From contig NZ_VSJK01000003.1 in the NCBI RefSeq assembly GCF_008085915.1, positions 248,001 through 312,000 on the forward strand: 64,000 nucleotides of DNA. Reading direction: 5' to 3'. The position numbers and the translations under genes were made by a program. The notes beneath the pieces are model-generated. The model did no database searches, was not told the origin of the DNA, and saw only the letters and a list, made by a program, of their open reading frames with translations. Position 1 is the stretch's first letter, and each line of letters begins with the position of its first letter. Origin of the DNA: Oceaniovalibus sp. ACAM 378. GTDB taxonomy: Bacteria > Pseudomonadota > Alphaproteobacteria > Rhodobacterales > Rhodobacteraceae. This document shows positions 55,442 to 64,000 of this stretch, one piece after another.

Positions 55442-55445
55442 GTTT

Positions 55446-57638
55446 TCAGTAAAGCGTCTGATCCGGAAAGACGGCGGCAGCGAACCCTGAACGATACAGG
55501 GCCGAAAGCGTGGCAAGGGGGGCTGCGACCGCGCCAAGGCGGACTTCGTCGCCGCCGAAACGGCCCACGGTCACGACGGTAACCCCCGCTGCGGAGGCAT
55601 GTGCCATCAGCGCCTCGGCGGCGTCAAAGCCGCAGGCCACCAGATAGCGCGCCTGATCCTCGCCGAACAGCGAACCCGTGTCGGTGCTGTCAAGCGTGAG
55701 ACCGATGCCCGCCGCTTCGGCCAATTCGAAAGCCGCCAGAGCCAGCCCGCCATCACCAAGATCGGTTGCGGCGTTCAGCCATTGGCGGTTGTCATGCAGG
55801 AAAGCGGCGTTGCGCCGTTCGGCGTCGAAATCCACGGGCGGTGCGTCGCCTTCGGCCCGGGCGAACATTTCGGCCAGCAGGGCGGATTGGCCAAGGTGGC
55901 CGGTGGTGTCGCCGATCACAACGGCATAATCGCCCTCAAGCGGGTGCCCGGCGATCAGATCTTCCGGCGATCCGATCAGACCGACCGCGCCGATGGTGGG
56001 GGTGGGGAGGATGCCGGTCCCGTCGGTTTCATTATACAGCGACACGTTGCCCGAAACGATCGGCATGCCAAGGGCCGTGCAGGCCGCGCCGATGCCTTCG
56101 ATCGCGCCGACCAGCTGACCCATGATCTCGGGCTTTTCGGGGTTGCCGAAGTTCAGGTTGTCGGTGGCCGCCAGCGGGGTTGCACCCACGGCGATCAGGT
56201 TGCGGTATGCCTCGGCCACGGCCTGTTTGCCGCCCTCGACCGGGTTGGCCATCACATAGCGCGGTGTGACATCCGAGGTGAAAGCGATCATCCGGTCGGT
56301 GCCGTGCACCCGGATCACCCCGGCACCCAGCCCCGGCGTGCGTAATGTGTCGCCCATCACCTGCGTGTCGTACTGCTCGTATACCCATTGTTTCGCCGCA
56401 TAGTTGGGCGAAATGATCAACGCGCGCAGCCCCTCCATCGGGTCGATGTCGAGCGTTTCGGTAAACGGTTCGGCGGCGGGGGTCGGCACCCATGGGCGGT
56501 CATATTCGGGTGCATTGCCCGACAGGGCCTTCAGCGGCAGATCGGCTTTGACCTCGCCGTTCAGCATCACCAGAAACCGGTCTTCCGCGATGGTTTCGCC
56601 GACAATGGCAAAATCGAGATCCCATTTGTCGAATACCGCCTTCGCCTCGGCCTCTTTCTCGGGACGCAGGACCATCAACATGCGTTCCTGCGACTCGCTC
56701 AGCATCATTTCATAGGCGGTCATGCCGGTTTCGCGCACCGGCACTTTTTCAAGGTCAAGCCGCACGCCAAGGTTGCCCTTGTCGCCCATTTCAACCGCCG
56801 AACAGGTCAGACCCGCCGCGCCCATATCCTGAATCGAGATCACGGCGCCGGTCGCCATCAGCTCCAGCGTCGCCTCCATCAGCCGCTTTTCGGTGAATGG
56901 ATCACCCACTTGCACGGTCGGGCGCTTTTCCTCGATGGTGTCGTCGAATTCCGCCGATGCCATGGTTGCACCGCCGACCCCGTCGCGCCCGGTCTTGGCC
57001 CCAAGGTAGACGACCGGCATTCCGACGCCGGATGCGGCAGAATAAAAGATCGCATCCGCCTCGGCGATTCCGGCGGCAAAGGCGTTTACCAGACAGTTGC
57101 CGTCATAGGCGGCGTGAAACCGCACTTCGCCACCAACCGTCGGCACACCGAAACAATTGCCGTATCCGCCCACACCGGCAACCACACCGGTGACAAGCTG
57201 TGCGGTCTTGGGGTGCTCGGGGCGTCCGAACGACAGTGCGTTCATTGCTGCCACGGGACGCGCGCCCATGGTAAAGACATCGCGCAGAATGCCGCCCACA
57301 CCCGTCGCCGCGCCCTGGTAGGGCTCGATGTAACTGGGGTGGTTGTGGCTTTCCATCTTGAACACCAGCGCCAGCTTGCGCCCGTCCGGCCCGTCGCCGA
57401 TATCGACGACTCCGGCATTTTCGCCCGGCCCGCAGATCACCTGTGGCCCGGTGGTGGGCAGGGTGCGCAACCACTTCTTTGACGATTTATAGGAACAGTG
57501 CTCATTCCACATGGCGGAAAAAATGCCCAGTTCGGTGAACGTCGGAGTGCGCCCGATAATGTCGAGAACGCGCGCATATTCGTCAGGCTTGAGCCCGTGC
57601 GCAGCGATCAGATCGTCGGAAATGGCTGGTTCTTGCAT
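55446..57638 (-). CDS. purL: Phosphoribosylformylglycinamidine synthase subunit PurL
   Basis: ATP-dependent FGAM synthase large subunit of de novo purine synthesis, 730 residues, the small-PurL form that needs PurS and PurQ (not in the window). Markers are [18 protein letters not shown] near residue 44, [20 protein letters not shown] near 90, [12 protein letters not shown]-type loop near 275 and [20 protein letters not shown] near 500. GAGGGA precedes the ATG. Its place beside purine breakdown genes may be chance. Confidence 0.97.
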   Translation of the reverse strand: MQEPAISDDLIAAHGLKPDEYARVLDIIGRTPTFTELGIFSAMWNEHCSYKSSKKWLRTLPTTGPQVICGPGENAGVVDIGDGPDGRKLALVFKMESHNHPSYIEPYQGAATGVGGILRDVFTMGARPVAAMNALSFGRPEHPKTAQLVTGVVAGVGGYGNCFGVPTVGGEVRFHAAYDGNCLVNAFAAGIAEADAIFYSAASGVGMPVVYLGAKTGRDGVGGATMASAEFDDTIEEKRPTVQVGDPFTEKRLMEATLELMATGAVISIQDMGAAGLTCSAVEMGDKGNLGVRLDLEKVPVRETGMTAYEMMLSESQERMLMVLRPEKEAEAKAVFDKWDLDFAIVGETIAEDRFLVMLNGEVKADLPLKALSGNAPEYDRPWVPTPAAEPFTETLDIDPMEGLRALIISPNYAAKQWVYEQYDTQVMGDTLRTPGLGAGVIRVHGTDRMIAFTSDVTPRYVMANPVEGGKQAVAEAYRNLIAVGATPLAATDNLNFGNPEKPEIMGQLVGAIEGIGAACTALGMPIVSGNVSLYNETDGTGILPTPTIGAVGLIGSPEDLIAGHPLEGDYAVVIGDTTGHLGQSALLAEMFARAEGDAPPVDFDAERRNAAFLHDNRQWLNAATDLGDGGLALAAFELAEAAGIGLTLDSTDTGSLFGEDQARYLVACGFDAAEALMAHASAAGVTVVTVGRFGGDEVRLGAVAAPLATLSALYRSGFAAAVFPDQTLY

Positions 57639-57773
57639 GGTCGTCCCTCGCAGCTTGCTGATCTTCTAGTCGCTGCGGCGGGCAGGGGGAAGGCCGGGTT
57701 GGCCCTGTTCAACCAGAAGGGCGCAGATTGTTGTGCTGTGACCGAGATTGATCCTGCAGGGTATGCAGTCGAG

Positions 57774-57798
57774 AAAAGGGCGCCCATACAGGGCGCCC
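57774..57798 (-). terminator. Intrinsic terminator of the AGCS symporter gene
   Basis: GGGCGCCC occurs twice (57778-57785 and 57791-57798) around a 5-base loop; the word is its own complement so it forms an 8-base stem. On the minus strand TTTTCTC follows directly. It lies 38 bases after the symporter stop. Confidence 0.8.
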
Positions 57799-57835
57799 CA
57801 TCCGTGAATATGGATATTTCGTCAGGCCGGTGCGG

Positions 57836-59401
57836 TCAGTGGAACCGTTTGATCGCGCCGGACTTCAGCCGCTCATTATACGACGCCAGTTCGCGCCTTA
57901 CGATCGGCATCAGAACATAGAGCGCACTGATATTGACCACGGCCATGGCAAAGATCGCCGCATCCGAGAAATCGATCACCGGACCAAGACTGGCCGCCGC
58001 GCCGATCACCACAAAGATGCAGAAGATCACCTTGAACAGCAGTTCTGTCGTCTTGCCTTCGCCAAACAGATAGGTCCAGGCCTTAAGCCCATAGTATGAC
58101 CACGAAATCATCGTCGAGAAGGCGAAGAGAATCACCGCAACGGCCAGAACATAGGGGAACCACGAAAACCCGGTGGCAAAGGCCGCCGAGGTCAGGGCAA
58201 CGCCGCTGACGTCGCCCACCGTCGCGATAGAGGTTCCAGCTTCGTTCAGGACGAAAAGTCCGGTCTCCGGGTCCGTGATCAGCGTGCCGGAAATCGTGAT
58301 CACCAGCGCAGTCATCGTGCAGATCACCACGGTGTCGATGAACGGTTCGAGCAGCGACACATAGCCTTCGGTCACCGGCTCTTTTGTGCGGACCGCACTG
58401 TGCGCGATGGCCGCCGAGCCGACACCGGCCTCATTCGAAAATGCGGCCCGCTTGAACCCCTGAATAAGCGCACCGACGAACCCGCCCGCAACGCCAAGCC
58501 CGGTGAAGGCCCCAGCAAAGATCGCGCCAAAGGCCGCGCCGATCTGATCGTAATTCACCAGCAGGATAATGAGCGCCGCGCCGACATACAGGATGCCCAT
58601 GAACGGCACGACCTTTTCGGTGACCCGTGCGATGGATTTGATCCCGCCGACGATCACGGCAAACACCACACCGGCAAAGATGATTCCGGTGATCCAGCCC
58701 GGGAAATCACCCACGATACCCTCGATCTGCGCATGGGCCTGATTGGCCTGAAACATGTTTCCGCCCCCCAGAGAGCCAAGAATGCAGAAGATCGAAAACA
58801 CCACAGCAAGAAATCTGCCACCCGGTTTGCCCCGTTCCGCAAACCCCTTTTTCATATAGTACATCGGGCCACCCGACACGGTGCCGTCCGGGTATTCGTT
58901 GCGGTATTTCACGCCCAACGTACATTCGGTGAACTTTGTCGCCATGCCAAGAAGACCGGCAAGGATCATCCAAAAGGTCGCCCCCGGCCCGCCGATGCCC
59001 ACGGCCACCGCCACGCCGGCGATATTGCCCAGCCCGACAGTCCCGGACAGTGCGGTGGTCAGCGCCTGAAAATGGCTGACCTCGCCCGCGTCGTTCGGAT
59101 CAGAGTAATCGCCCCGCACAAGTTCGATGGAATGCCAGAAGCCGCGCAGCTGGATCAACCCAAAATACACAGTAAAGATTGAGGCCGCGACGACCAGCCA
59201 AAGGACGATCCACGGAAAGGACGTGCCGGGCAGCGGGGCGAAGATCAGGTTGACGAAGGGTCCGGTTACCGTGGCAAAGACGTTGTTTACCTGTTGATCA
59301 ATGCTCATCGCCTCGGGGGGCGCGGCGGTTTGCGCCATCGATACAGTGACAGACGCGGCCCAGAGGGCGGGCGCCACAAGGGCGAGTGTTTTGCGATTCA
59401 T
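57836..59401 (-). CDS. Sodium:alanine (AGCS) symporter
   Basis: A 521-residue alanine or glycine:cation symporter with a signal-like N-terminal segment and about ten to eleven membrane spans. Family blocks are [21 protein letters not shown] near residue 115, [10 protein letters not shown] near 185, [19 protein letters not shown] near 325. Imports alanine, glycine or D-alanine with sodium. Glycine uptake would feed the bhc cycle, but substrate choice is not readable here. Confidence 0.93.
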   Translation of the reverse strand: MNRKTLALVAPALWAASVTVSMAQTAAPPEAMSIDQQVNNVFATVTGPFVNLIFAPLPGTSFPWIVLWLVVAASIFTVYFGLIQLRGFWHSIELVRGDYSDPNDAGEVSHFQALTTALSGTVGLGNIAGVAVAVGIGGPGATFWMILAGLLGMATKFTECTLGVKYRNEYPDGTVSGGPMYYMKKGFAERGKPGGRFLAVVFSIFCILGSLGGGNMFQANQAHAQIEGIVGDFPGWITGIIFAGVVFAVIVGGIKSIARVTEKVVPFMGILYVGAALIILLVNYDQIGAAFGAIFAGAFTGLGVAGGFVGALIQGFKRAAFSNEAGVGSAAIAHSAVRTKEPVTEGYVSLLEPFIDTVVICTMTALVITISGTLITDPETGLFVLNEAGTSIATVGDVSGVALTSAAFATGFSWFPYVLAVAVILFAFSTMISWSYYGLKAWTYLFGEGKTTELLFKVIFCIFVVIGAAASLGPVIDFSDAAIFAMAVVNISALYVLMPIVRRELASYNERLKSGAIKRFH

Positions 59402-59410
59402 GATGTTTCC

Positions 59411-59848
59411 TCAAGCCACGACTGTCACGGGAACGGGTGCGCTCATCACCAGACTTGCAGTGGCGCTGCCCATGAAACGCTGCACGAATCCACCCTCAGA
59501 CATGCGCGCGACGATGATTTGCGCGGCGCCTTCGTCGGTGGCGGTGCGAATCAGGCTTTCGGCAACATCGCCGTGGCGCACCAGACCGCGTGCCGAAAAT
59601 CCGGCGTCGGTCAGTTCCTTGACGGCCGGATCGACAATGCGGCTGAGGGCGGCCGCGATTTCTTCTTTGCGGCGTTTGTGACGCTGTTCATTTTCCTCGG
59701 CGGTCTGGAAGCTGAACGGTGACCATTCAATGACATACACGACGAGCAATTCGCAGTCGCCGATAAGTGTCGCAAGCTGTTTGGCATGTTTGACGGCGCG
59801 TTCACCCGTTGCCGTGCCGTCGAGCCCGATAAGCAGTGTCGTTGGCAT
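59411..59848 (-). CDS. Universal stress protein (UspA family)
   Basis: A 145-residue UspA protein: TTLLIGLDGTATGERAVKHA at the start, LVRHGDVAESLIRTATDEGA near 85, and an ATP-binding loop variant near ARMSEGGFVQRFMGSATASL (residues 109-128). It lies 9 bases before the AGCS symporter in the same direction of transcription and is probably co-transcribed with it. Confidence 0.9.
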   Translation of the reverse strand: MPTTLLIGLDGTATGERAVKHAKQLATLIGDCELLVVYVIEWSPFSFQTAEENEQRHKRRKEEIAAALSRIVDPAVKELTDAGFSARGLVRHGDVAESLIRTATDEGAAQIIVARMSEGGFVQRFMGSATASLVMSAPVPVTVVA

Positions 59849-60156
59849 TATTGACCCTCGCTGTTGTTCTTTTTTCAGGGGAACTGGCGCCAGGCGGGAC
59901 GGCGTGGCGTCGATCCCTTGGCGAGAATTACGCGCGAATAAGCGTTTTCGGTCAAGAAATTTATCGAAAACGGGCGATCAGGCCGAGAGTCGGCGATTGC
60001 GAAAAGCGTCTGCATCGCCGGCGGTGGCGTTTCAGTCGAAAAGACGGGCCAGCGCGGAACGGTGCACCATGCTGCACGATTCCATTACATCCGCGAATCG
60101 GTCGAAATGTCGATTTGTCAGGGTGCGTGGGATGCGACCGTCGTTCGCCGCAGCGC

Positions 60157-60185
60157 AAAAAAAAGGCCGAGCACGAAGCTCGGCC
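60157..60185 (-). terminator. Strong intrinsic terminator
   Basis: Eight-base perfect stem with a 5-base loop followed by eight uridines on the minus strand, about 140 bases beyond the LysR stop. It ends the candidate small RNA and possibly the regulator transcript. The remaining bases from 59849 to 60156 hold no gene I can support. Confidence 0.92.
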
Positions 60186-60235
60186 AAGTCCAACAGGGAG
60201 GTAGAAGGCTGGGAAAAATGCCCCGCTGCCTTCTG
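60157..60235 (-). ncRNA. Candidate small RNA downstream of the LsrB-type regulator
   Basis: On the minus strand a perfect terminator (8-base stem GGCCGAGC/GCTCGGCC at 60165-60185, then eight T at 60157-60164) closes a compact structured segment. A 5' hairpin pairs AGAAGGC with GCCTTCT (60228-60234 and 60203-60209) and an inner GGG with CCC, and the linker between the two hairpins exposes ACCTCCCTG (60195-60202 region), an anti-Shine-Dalgarno motif. TTGAAA (60265-60270) with a 17-base spacer to a poor -10 (TAACTC) would start it near 60235. This layout, next to a LsrB/VtlR-type gene, resembles AbcR-class RNAs. An alternative is simply the 3' end of the regulator mRNA. Confidence 0.6.
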
Positions 60236-60323
60236 ATTGGGGAGTTAGTCCTGACCCGGATAGGTTTCAAGGCGTATCCGAAAGTTCGTGCGCATTGCTG
60301 ATATGCACTCTGCGCATGTCTAT

Positions 60324-61241
60324 CTAAGCTTGCGCGAGTGCGGCATCTTCTTCGCGCTGACGCTGGCGATAGGTTGACAGCTCTTCGATCAGAAAATCGC
60401 GGAAGGCGTGGATCCGCTTGGATTGACGCAGTTCTTCGGGATAGGCGAGGAAAACGGGCACTTCGGCAGACTCGAATTCCGGCAGAACCCGCACCATCGT
60501 CGGAAAATCCTCGATTATATAATCGGGCAGGACGCCGATCCCCAGATTGTTCAGAACGGCCTGAAGCACGCCGAAATAGTTGTTGATGGTCAGCAATGAA
60601 GGACTGTCATAGGCCATCAGTTCCTGCACCATATACGCGCCCGCGCTGACCTGTGCCGAGGTGGTATTCTGACAGATCAGGCGGTGCTGACCAATATCGG
60701 AAAGCCGCTTGGGCGTGCCATTCTTTGCCAGATAGTCCGGCGAGGCGAACAGGCGCATGCGCACCGCGAACAACCGCTTGCGGATCAGATCGGCCTGACT
60801 GGGTTCTTTCATCCGGATCGCAAGGTCGGCTTCGCGCATCGGCAGGTTCAACACCCTTTCATCGAGAATCAGATCGATTTTCAGATCGGGGTATTTTTCG
60901 AACAGTGCCGGCAATCGCGGCGCCAGCCACAGCGAGCCGAAACCGGTTGTTGTGGTCACGCGCAGTTCTCCGAACACCTCTTCTTCGCTGTCTTTGATCC
61001 GCGCCGTCGCCGTATCCACCCGCCGCGCCATAGATTTGGTCGCATCGTGCAGCAATTCGCCCTGTTCCGTCAGAATCAGCCCCCGGGCATGCCGGTGAAA
61101 CAAGGTTGTGTTTAACACTTCTTCCAGCGCGCGAATCTGGCGCGACACCGCCGATTGCGACAGGTGCAACACCTCGCCAGCGTGAGTCAGGCTGCCCGCA
61201 TCTGCGACAGCGTGAAATATTCTGAGCTTATCCCAGTCCAT
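60324..61241 (-). CDS. LysR-type regulator of the LsrB/VtlR group
   Basis: A 305-residue LysR protein. The start MDWDKLRIFHAVADAGSLTH and HRHARGLILTEQGELLHDAT near residue 50 are the pattern of LsrB (Sinorhizobium) and VtlR (Brucella), regulators of redox balance and small RNA genes. The effector domain follows with several cysteine positions seen in redox-sensing members not clearly conserved here. It diverges from the indolepyruvate oxidoreductase gene across 159 bases and may control it. Confidence 0.9.
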   Translation of the reverse strand: MDWDKLRIFHAVADAGSLTHAGEVLHLSQSAVSRQIRALEEVLNTTLFHRHARGLILTEQGELLHDATKSMARRVDTATARIKDSEEEVFGELRVTTTTGFGSLWLAPRLPALFEKYPDLKIDLILDERVLNLPMREADLAIRMKEPSQADLIRKRLFAVRMRLFASPDYLAKNGTPKRLSDIGQHRLICQNTTSAQVSAGAYMVQELMAYDSPSLLTINNYFGVLQAVLNNLGIGVLPDYIIEDFPTMVRVLPEFESAEVPVFLAYPEELRQSKRIHAFRDFLIEELSTYRQRQREEDAALAQA

Positions 61242-61341
61242 AGAGCACCATTCCGATCGGAGTTAGCGCGAACGCTTTGCCACCTGTTAGCGGCTCAGTA
61301 GCATGCATTGCAAAGAAACGGAAAACGCGAATAGGATTTTG

Positions 61342-61362
61342 TAGGTCAGCAATTTTGACCTA
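61342..61362. promoter_or_regulatory. 21-base palindrome in the lysR/indolepyruvate oxidoreductase intergenic region
   Basis: TAGGTCA (61342-61348) and TGACCTA (61356-61362) form a perfect 7-base inverted repeat with a 7-base spacer, 39 bases before the ATG at 61401. Size and spacing suit a dimeric regulator. It does not match the T-N11-A rule of LysR sites exactly, so an Lrp-type or other protein is equally possible. Confidence 0.55.
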
Positions 61363-61400
61363 GGTTATAGGTATGGGCAACTGACCGGGAGGGACAGGAG

Positions 61401-64000
61401 ATGCGGCAGGATGTAACACTTCATGATCGCTATGACCTCGGGAAATCCGGGGTTCTGCTGAACGGCACTCAGGCTCTGGTGCGGCTGATGCTGATGCAAA
61501 AGGCCCGCGACCGGGCGGCAGGGCTGAACACCGGCGGTTATGTCACCGGCTATCGCGGATCGCCTTTGGGCGCAGTCGACATTGTGATGGGGCAGGCGGC
61601 ATCGGTTCTGACCGCCGCCGATATCGTGTTTCAGCCCGGTTTGAACGAGGATCTCGCCGCCACCGCTCTTTGGGGCACGCAGCAGGCCGAATTGCGCGGC
61701 GAAGGCCGGTTCGATGGCGTGTTCGGATTGTGGTACGGTAAGGGACCGGGGGTTGATCGTTCGGGCGACGTGATGCGCCACGCCAATATGGCCGGCACTT
61801 CGCCACATGGCGGTGTCCTGATGGCGATGGGCGACGATCACACCGGCGAATCATCCACCGTCTGTCATCAGTCCGACTGGGCCATGGTTGACGCCTATAT
61901 GCCGGTCCTGTCGCCCGCCGGGGTGCAGGAAATCCTCGACTATGGGCTATATGGCTTTGCTTTATCGCGGTTTTCGGGGCTTTGGGCGGGCCTGAAGCTG
62001 ATGAAGGACACGGTCGAAGTCACCAGCGTCATCGATGGCAGCCCTGACCGCATGTCCTTTGTGACACCCGAGTTCGAGATGCCTGCAGGCGGGTTGAACA
62101 TCCGTCTCGGCGATCACTGGATCCCGCAGGAAGCGCGGGTCATCGACCACAAACGATTCGCCGCCGAGGCATTTGCCAAGGCCAACAGGATTGACCGGCG
62201 CATGCACGGTAAATCGGGGGCGAAAATCGGCTTTGTCGCGGCGGGAAAGAACTGGCTCGACCTGACGCATGCCCTGACGCTGTTGGGGCTCGACGAGGCC
62301 GAATGTCAGCGGCTTGGCATCACCACCTATAAGATCGGGCAGGCGTTTCCGCTGGATATGGAGTCGTTCCACGATTGGGCCGAAGGGCTGGATCTGATCG
62401 TGGTGGTCGAGGAAAAGCGCAAGCTGATCGAGGTGCAGATCAAAGAGGCGATCTTTGACGACCGGCAGGGGCGCCGCGTCTGGGGTTGGCGTATGGGCAC
62501 CACCCACGGGCCGGAACTGTTCCCGACGCGGTTCGCGCTGGACCCGGTGATGATCGCCGAAAAGCTGGGCAAGATTCTGATCGATGAAGGCCGGCGCACC
62601 GATGCTCTGGAAGGTGCGCTGTCCCGTCTGGGCGAATCGCGCCGCGCCGATAATGCCGACGATATCGCGTCTCGCCTGCCGTATTTCTGTTCGGGGTGTC
62701 CGCACAATACGTCAACCAAGGTGCCTGAGGGGTCGCGCGCCTATGCCGGGATCGGCTGTCACTTTATGGCGCAATGGATGGACCGCGAAACCGCCGGTTT
62801 CACCCATATGGGCGGCGAGGGAGCGAACTGGGTGGGCGAGGCGCCGTTTTCCACTCGCGGCCATGTGTTCCAGAACCTCGGCGACGGAACCTATAACCAT
62901 TCGGGCGTGCAGGCGATCCGCTTTGCGCTGATGGCGGGCACCACGATCACTTATAAAATCCTTTATAACGATGCAGTTGCGATGACCGGTGGTCAGCCGA
63001 ACGACGGCGGGCTGACCGCGGAACAGATCGTGGCCGAGGTTCGGGCGATGGGCGTGAAATCCGTTGCTGTGGTTCACGATGAAAAAGAGGAAGTGGACCT
63101 GTCCGGTTTCCCCAAAGGCGTGCAGATCGCCGAGCGGGCCGACCTTTTGTCAATTCAAAAGGAGTACGCGCAGAAAACGGGTGTCAGCGTTATCGTCTAT
63201 ATTCAGACCTGTGCCGCTGAGAAACGCCGTCGCCGCAAGCGTGGTCAGTTTCCCGACCCGGACAAACGCGTGTTCATCAACACCGACGTCTGCGAAGGCT
63301 GCGGCGATTGCGGCGTTCAATCCAACTGTGTCTCACTGGTTCCGGTGGAAACCGAACTGGGGCGCAAGCGGGCGATCGACCAATCGTCCTGCAATAAGGA
63401 TTACAGTTGTATCAAGGGGTTCTGCCCCTCTTTTGTAACCATAGAAGGGGCGGAAATCCGGCGTGAGGCGACGGCTGAAGTGGATATCGGCATCTTGCCT
63501 GATCCCGTTTTGCCAGAGATCCGCGGCACCCATAACGTCGTCGTAACCGGTGTTGGCGGCACCGGTGTGGTGACCATCGGTGCGATCATGGCCATGGCGG
63601 CGCATCTGGATGGCAAGGGGGCCGGCATGATGGAAATGGCCGGCCTTGCGCAAAAAGGCGGCGCGGTCCACATCCATTGCCGCATCGCGAATTCCCCAAA
63701 GGATATCAGTGCGATCCGCGTGGCGACAGGAGAGTGTGACACGCTGATCGGCGGCGATCTTGTGGTGTCCGCCGGAGCAAGAACCATCGGATTGATGAAA
63801 CCCGGAGCCTCGGGCGGTGTGGTCAACAGCCACGAGATCATCACCGGCGATTTCACCCGTGATATCGAGTTCCGCATTCCGTCCGACCGGCTCTCGCTTG
63901 CTTTGGAGTCTCGGTTGAAGAACCGGCTGCAAATGTTTGATGCGACTGAACTTTCCGGGACTCTTATGGGCGATACGATCTTTTCGAATATGATGGTGTT
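61401..64000 (+). CDS. Fused indolepyruvate ferredoxin oxidoreductase, 3'-truncated by the window
   Basis: Oxidative decarboxylation of aryl or branched 2-oxo acids to acyl-CoA with ferredoxin. The open frame runs from ATG 61401 (GGACAGGAG upstream) to the window end, about 866 residues of the usual 1,150. Order: N-terminal alpha-type domain (NGTQALVRLMLMQKARDRA, GYVTGYRGSPLG near residue 50), TPP domain (CSGCPHNTSTKVPEG near 430, GGEGANWVGEAPF near 475), a cysteine-rich Fe-S part (CEGCGDCGVQSNC near 630 and a later C-x-K-G-F-C block) and the start of the gamma domain (VTGVGGTGVVTIG near 715). This is the large single-chain form common in proteobacteria. Confidence 0.95.
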   Translation, partial: MRQDVTLHDRYDLGKSGVLLNGTQALVRLMLMQKARDRAAGLNTGGYVTGYRGSPLGAVDIVMGQAASVLTAADIVFQPGLNEDLAATALWGTQQAELRGEGRFDGVFGLWYGKGPGVDRSGDVMRHANMAGTSPHGGVLMAMGDDHTGESSTVCHQSDWAMVDAYMPVLSPAGVQEILDYGLYGFALSRFSGLWAGLKLMKDTVEVTSVIDGSPDRMSFVTPEFEMPAGGLNIRLGDHWIPQEARVIDHKRFAAEAFAKANRIDRRMHGKSGAKIGFVAAGKNWLDLTHALTLLGLDEAECQRLGITTYKIGQAFPLDMESFHDWAEGLDLIVVVEEKRKLIEVQIKEAIFDDRQGRRVWGWRMGTTHGPELFPTRFALDPVMIAEKLGKILIDEGRRTDALEGALSRLGESRRADNADDIASRLPYFCSGCPHNTSTKVPEGSRAYAGIGCHFMAQWMDRETAGFTHMGGEGANWVGEAPFSTRGHVFQNLGDGTYNHSGVQAIRFALMAGTTITYKILYNDAVAMTGGQPNDGGLTAEQIVAEVRAMGVKSVAVVHDEKEEVDLSGFPKGVQIAERADLLSIQKEYAQKTGVSVIVYIQTCAAEKRRRRKRGQFPDPDKRVFINTDVCEGCGDCGVQSNCVSLVPVETELGRKRAIDQSSCNKDYSCIKGFCPSFVTIEGAEIRREATAEVDIGILPDPVLPEIRGTHNVVVTGVGGTGVVTIGAIMAMAAHLDGKGAGMMEMAGLAQKGGAVHIHCRIANSPKDISAIRVATGECDTLIGGDLVVSAGARTIGLMKPGASGGVVNSHEIITGDFTRDIEFRIPSDRLSLALESRLKNRLQMFDATELSGTLMGDTIFSNMMV

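Noticed and set aside
1-64000. tRNA, rRNA, CRISPR, insertion sequences, prophage
   Set aside because: I checked the intergenic gaps by eye and found no cloverleaf, repeat-spacer pattern, transposase or phage gene.

Overview
This window looks like chromosome from a marine, Roseobacter-type member of the Rhodobacterales (Alphaproteobacteria). The grounds are high GC, an ethylmalonyl-CoA pathway pair (ecm, ccr), a complete beta-hydroxyaspartate cycle operon (bhcABCD with bhcR), a cytochrome-type urate oxidase (puuD), two small lipoprotein genes inside the sdh operon, a TIGR02186/TauE pair, and a LsrB-type LysR regulator beside fused indolepyruvate oxidoreductase. I saw no tRNA, rRNA, CRISPR array, prophage or insertion sequence. 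Most genes are core or metabolic.

Layout. 0-3 kb: end of the succinate dehydrogenase operon (sdhA partial, two lipoproteins, sdhB). 3-7.5 kb: CreD, a DUF1989 protein, a gene-poor stretch, DeoD and an H-NS-like protein. 7.6-12.6 kb: ecm, an acyltransferase and ccr. 12.6-15.9 kb: an AHL quorum-sensing pair (small ORF, luxR type, luxI type) and a RecD-like helicase. 16-17.7 kb: TIGR02186 and TauE/SafE. 17.8-23.7 kb: a nucleoside ABC importer (BMP, small protein, ATPase, two permeases) followed by a purine nucleoside phosphorylase. 23.8-38.3 kb: housekeeping (rimI, tsaB, Nfu, usp, ilvE, DUF1127, gap, a 46-aa membrane protein, DoxX, a GAF/HWE kinase, tkt, zapA, MliC, grxD, bolA, patatin, EamA, META). 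38.4-55.3 kb: purine/ureide catabolism plus the beta-hydroxyaspartate cycle. 55.4-64 kb: purL, an AGCS symporter, usp, a candidate small RNA, LsrB-like LysR and the start of a fused indolepyruvate ferredoxin oxidoreductase.

How it fits together. Nucleosides can enter by the ABC importer and be phosphorolysed by two unrelated phosphorylases (DeoD, PunA-type). Urate can enter by an NCS2 permease. PuuD, UraH and a fused PuuE-UraD protein take urate to allantoate. A ureidoglycine aminohydrolase and a ureidoglycolate lyase finish the pathway, giving glyoxylate, ammonia and urea, and a UreI/AmiS-type channel gene lies in the same cluster. The Bhc enzymes turn two glyoxylate into oxaloacetate without losing CO2, and a large malic enzyme can draw the resulting C4 acids to pyruvate. 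My main inference is that this 17-kb block carries purine breakdown through to central carbon. The allantoate-to-ureidoglycine step is missing here.

Less expected items: a broken NCS2 permease remnant between allA and a TSUP gene; a probable Rho-terminated small RNA with an exposed anti-Shine-Dalgarno motif downstream of the LsrB-type regulator; a branched hairpin between bhcC and bhcD; and a 21-bp palindrome in front of the indolepyruvate oxidoreductase gene.
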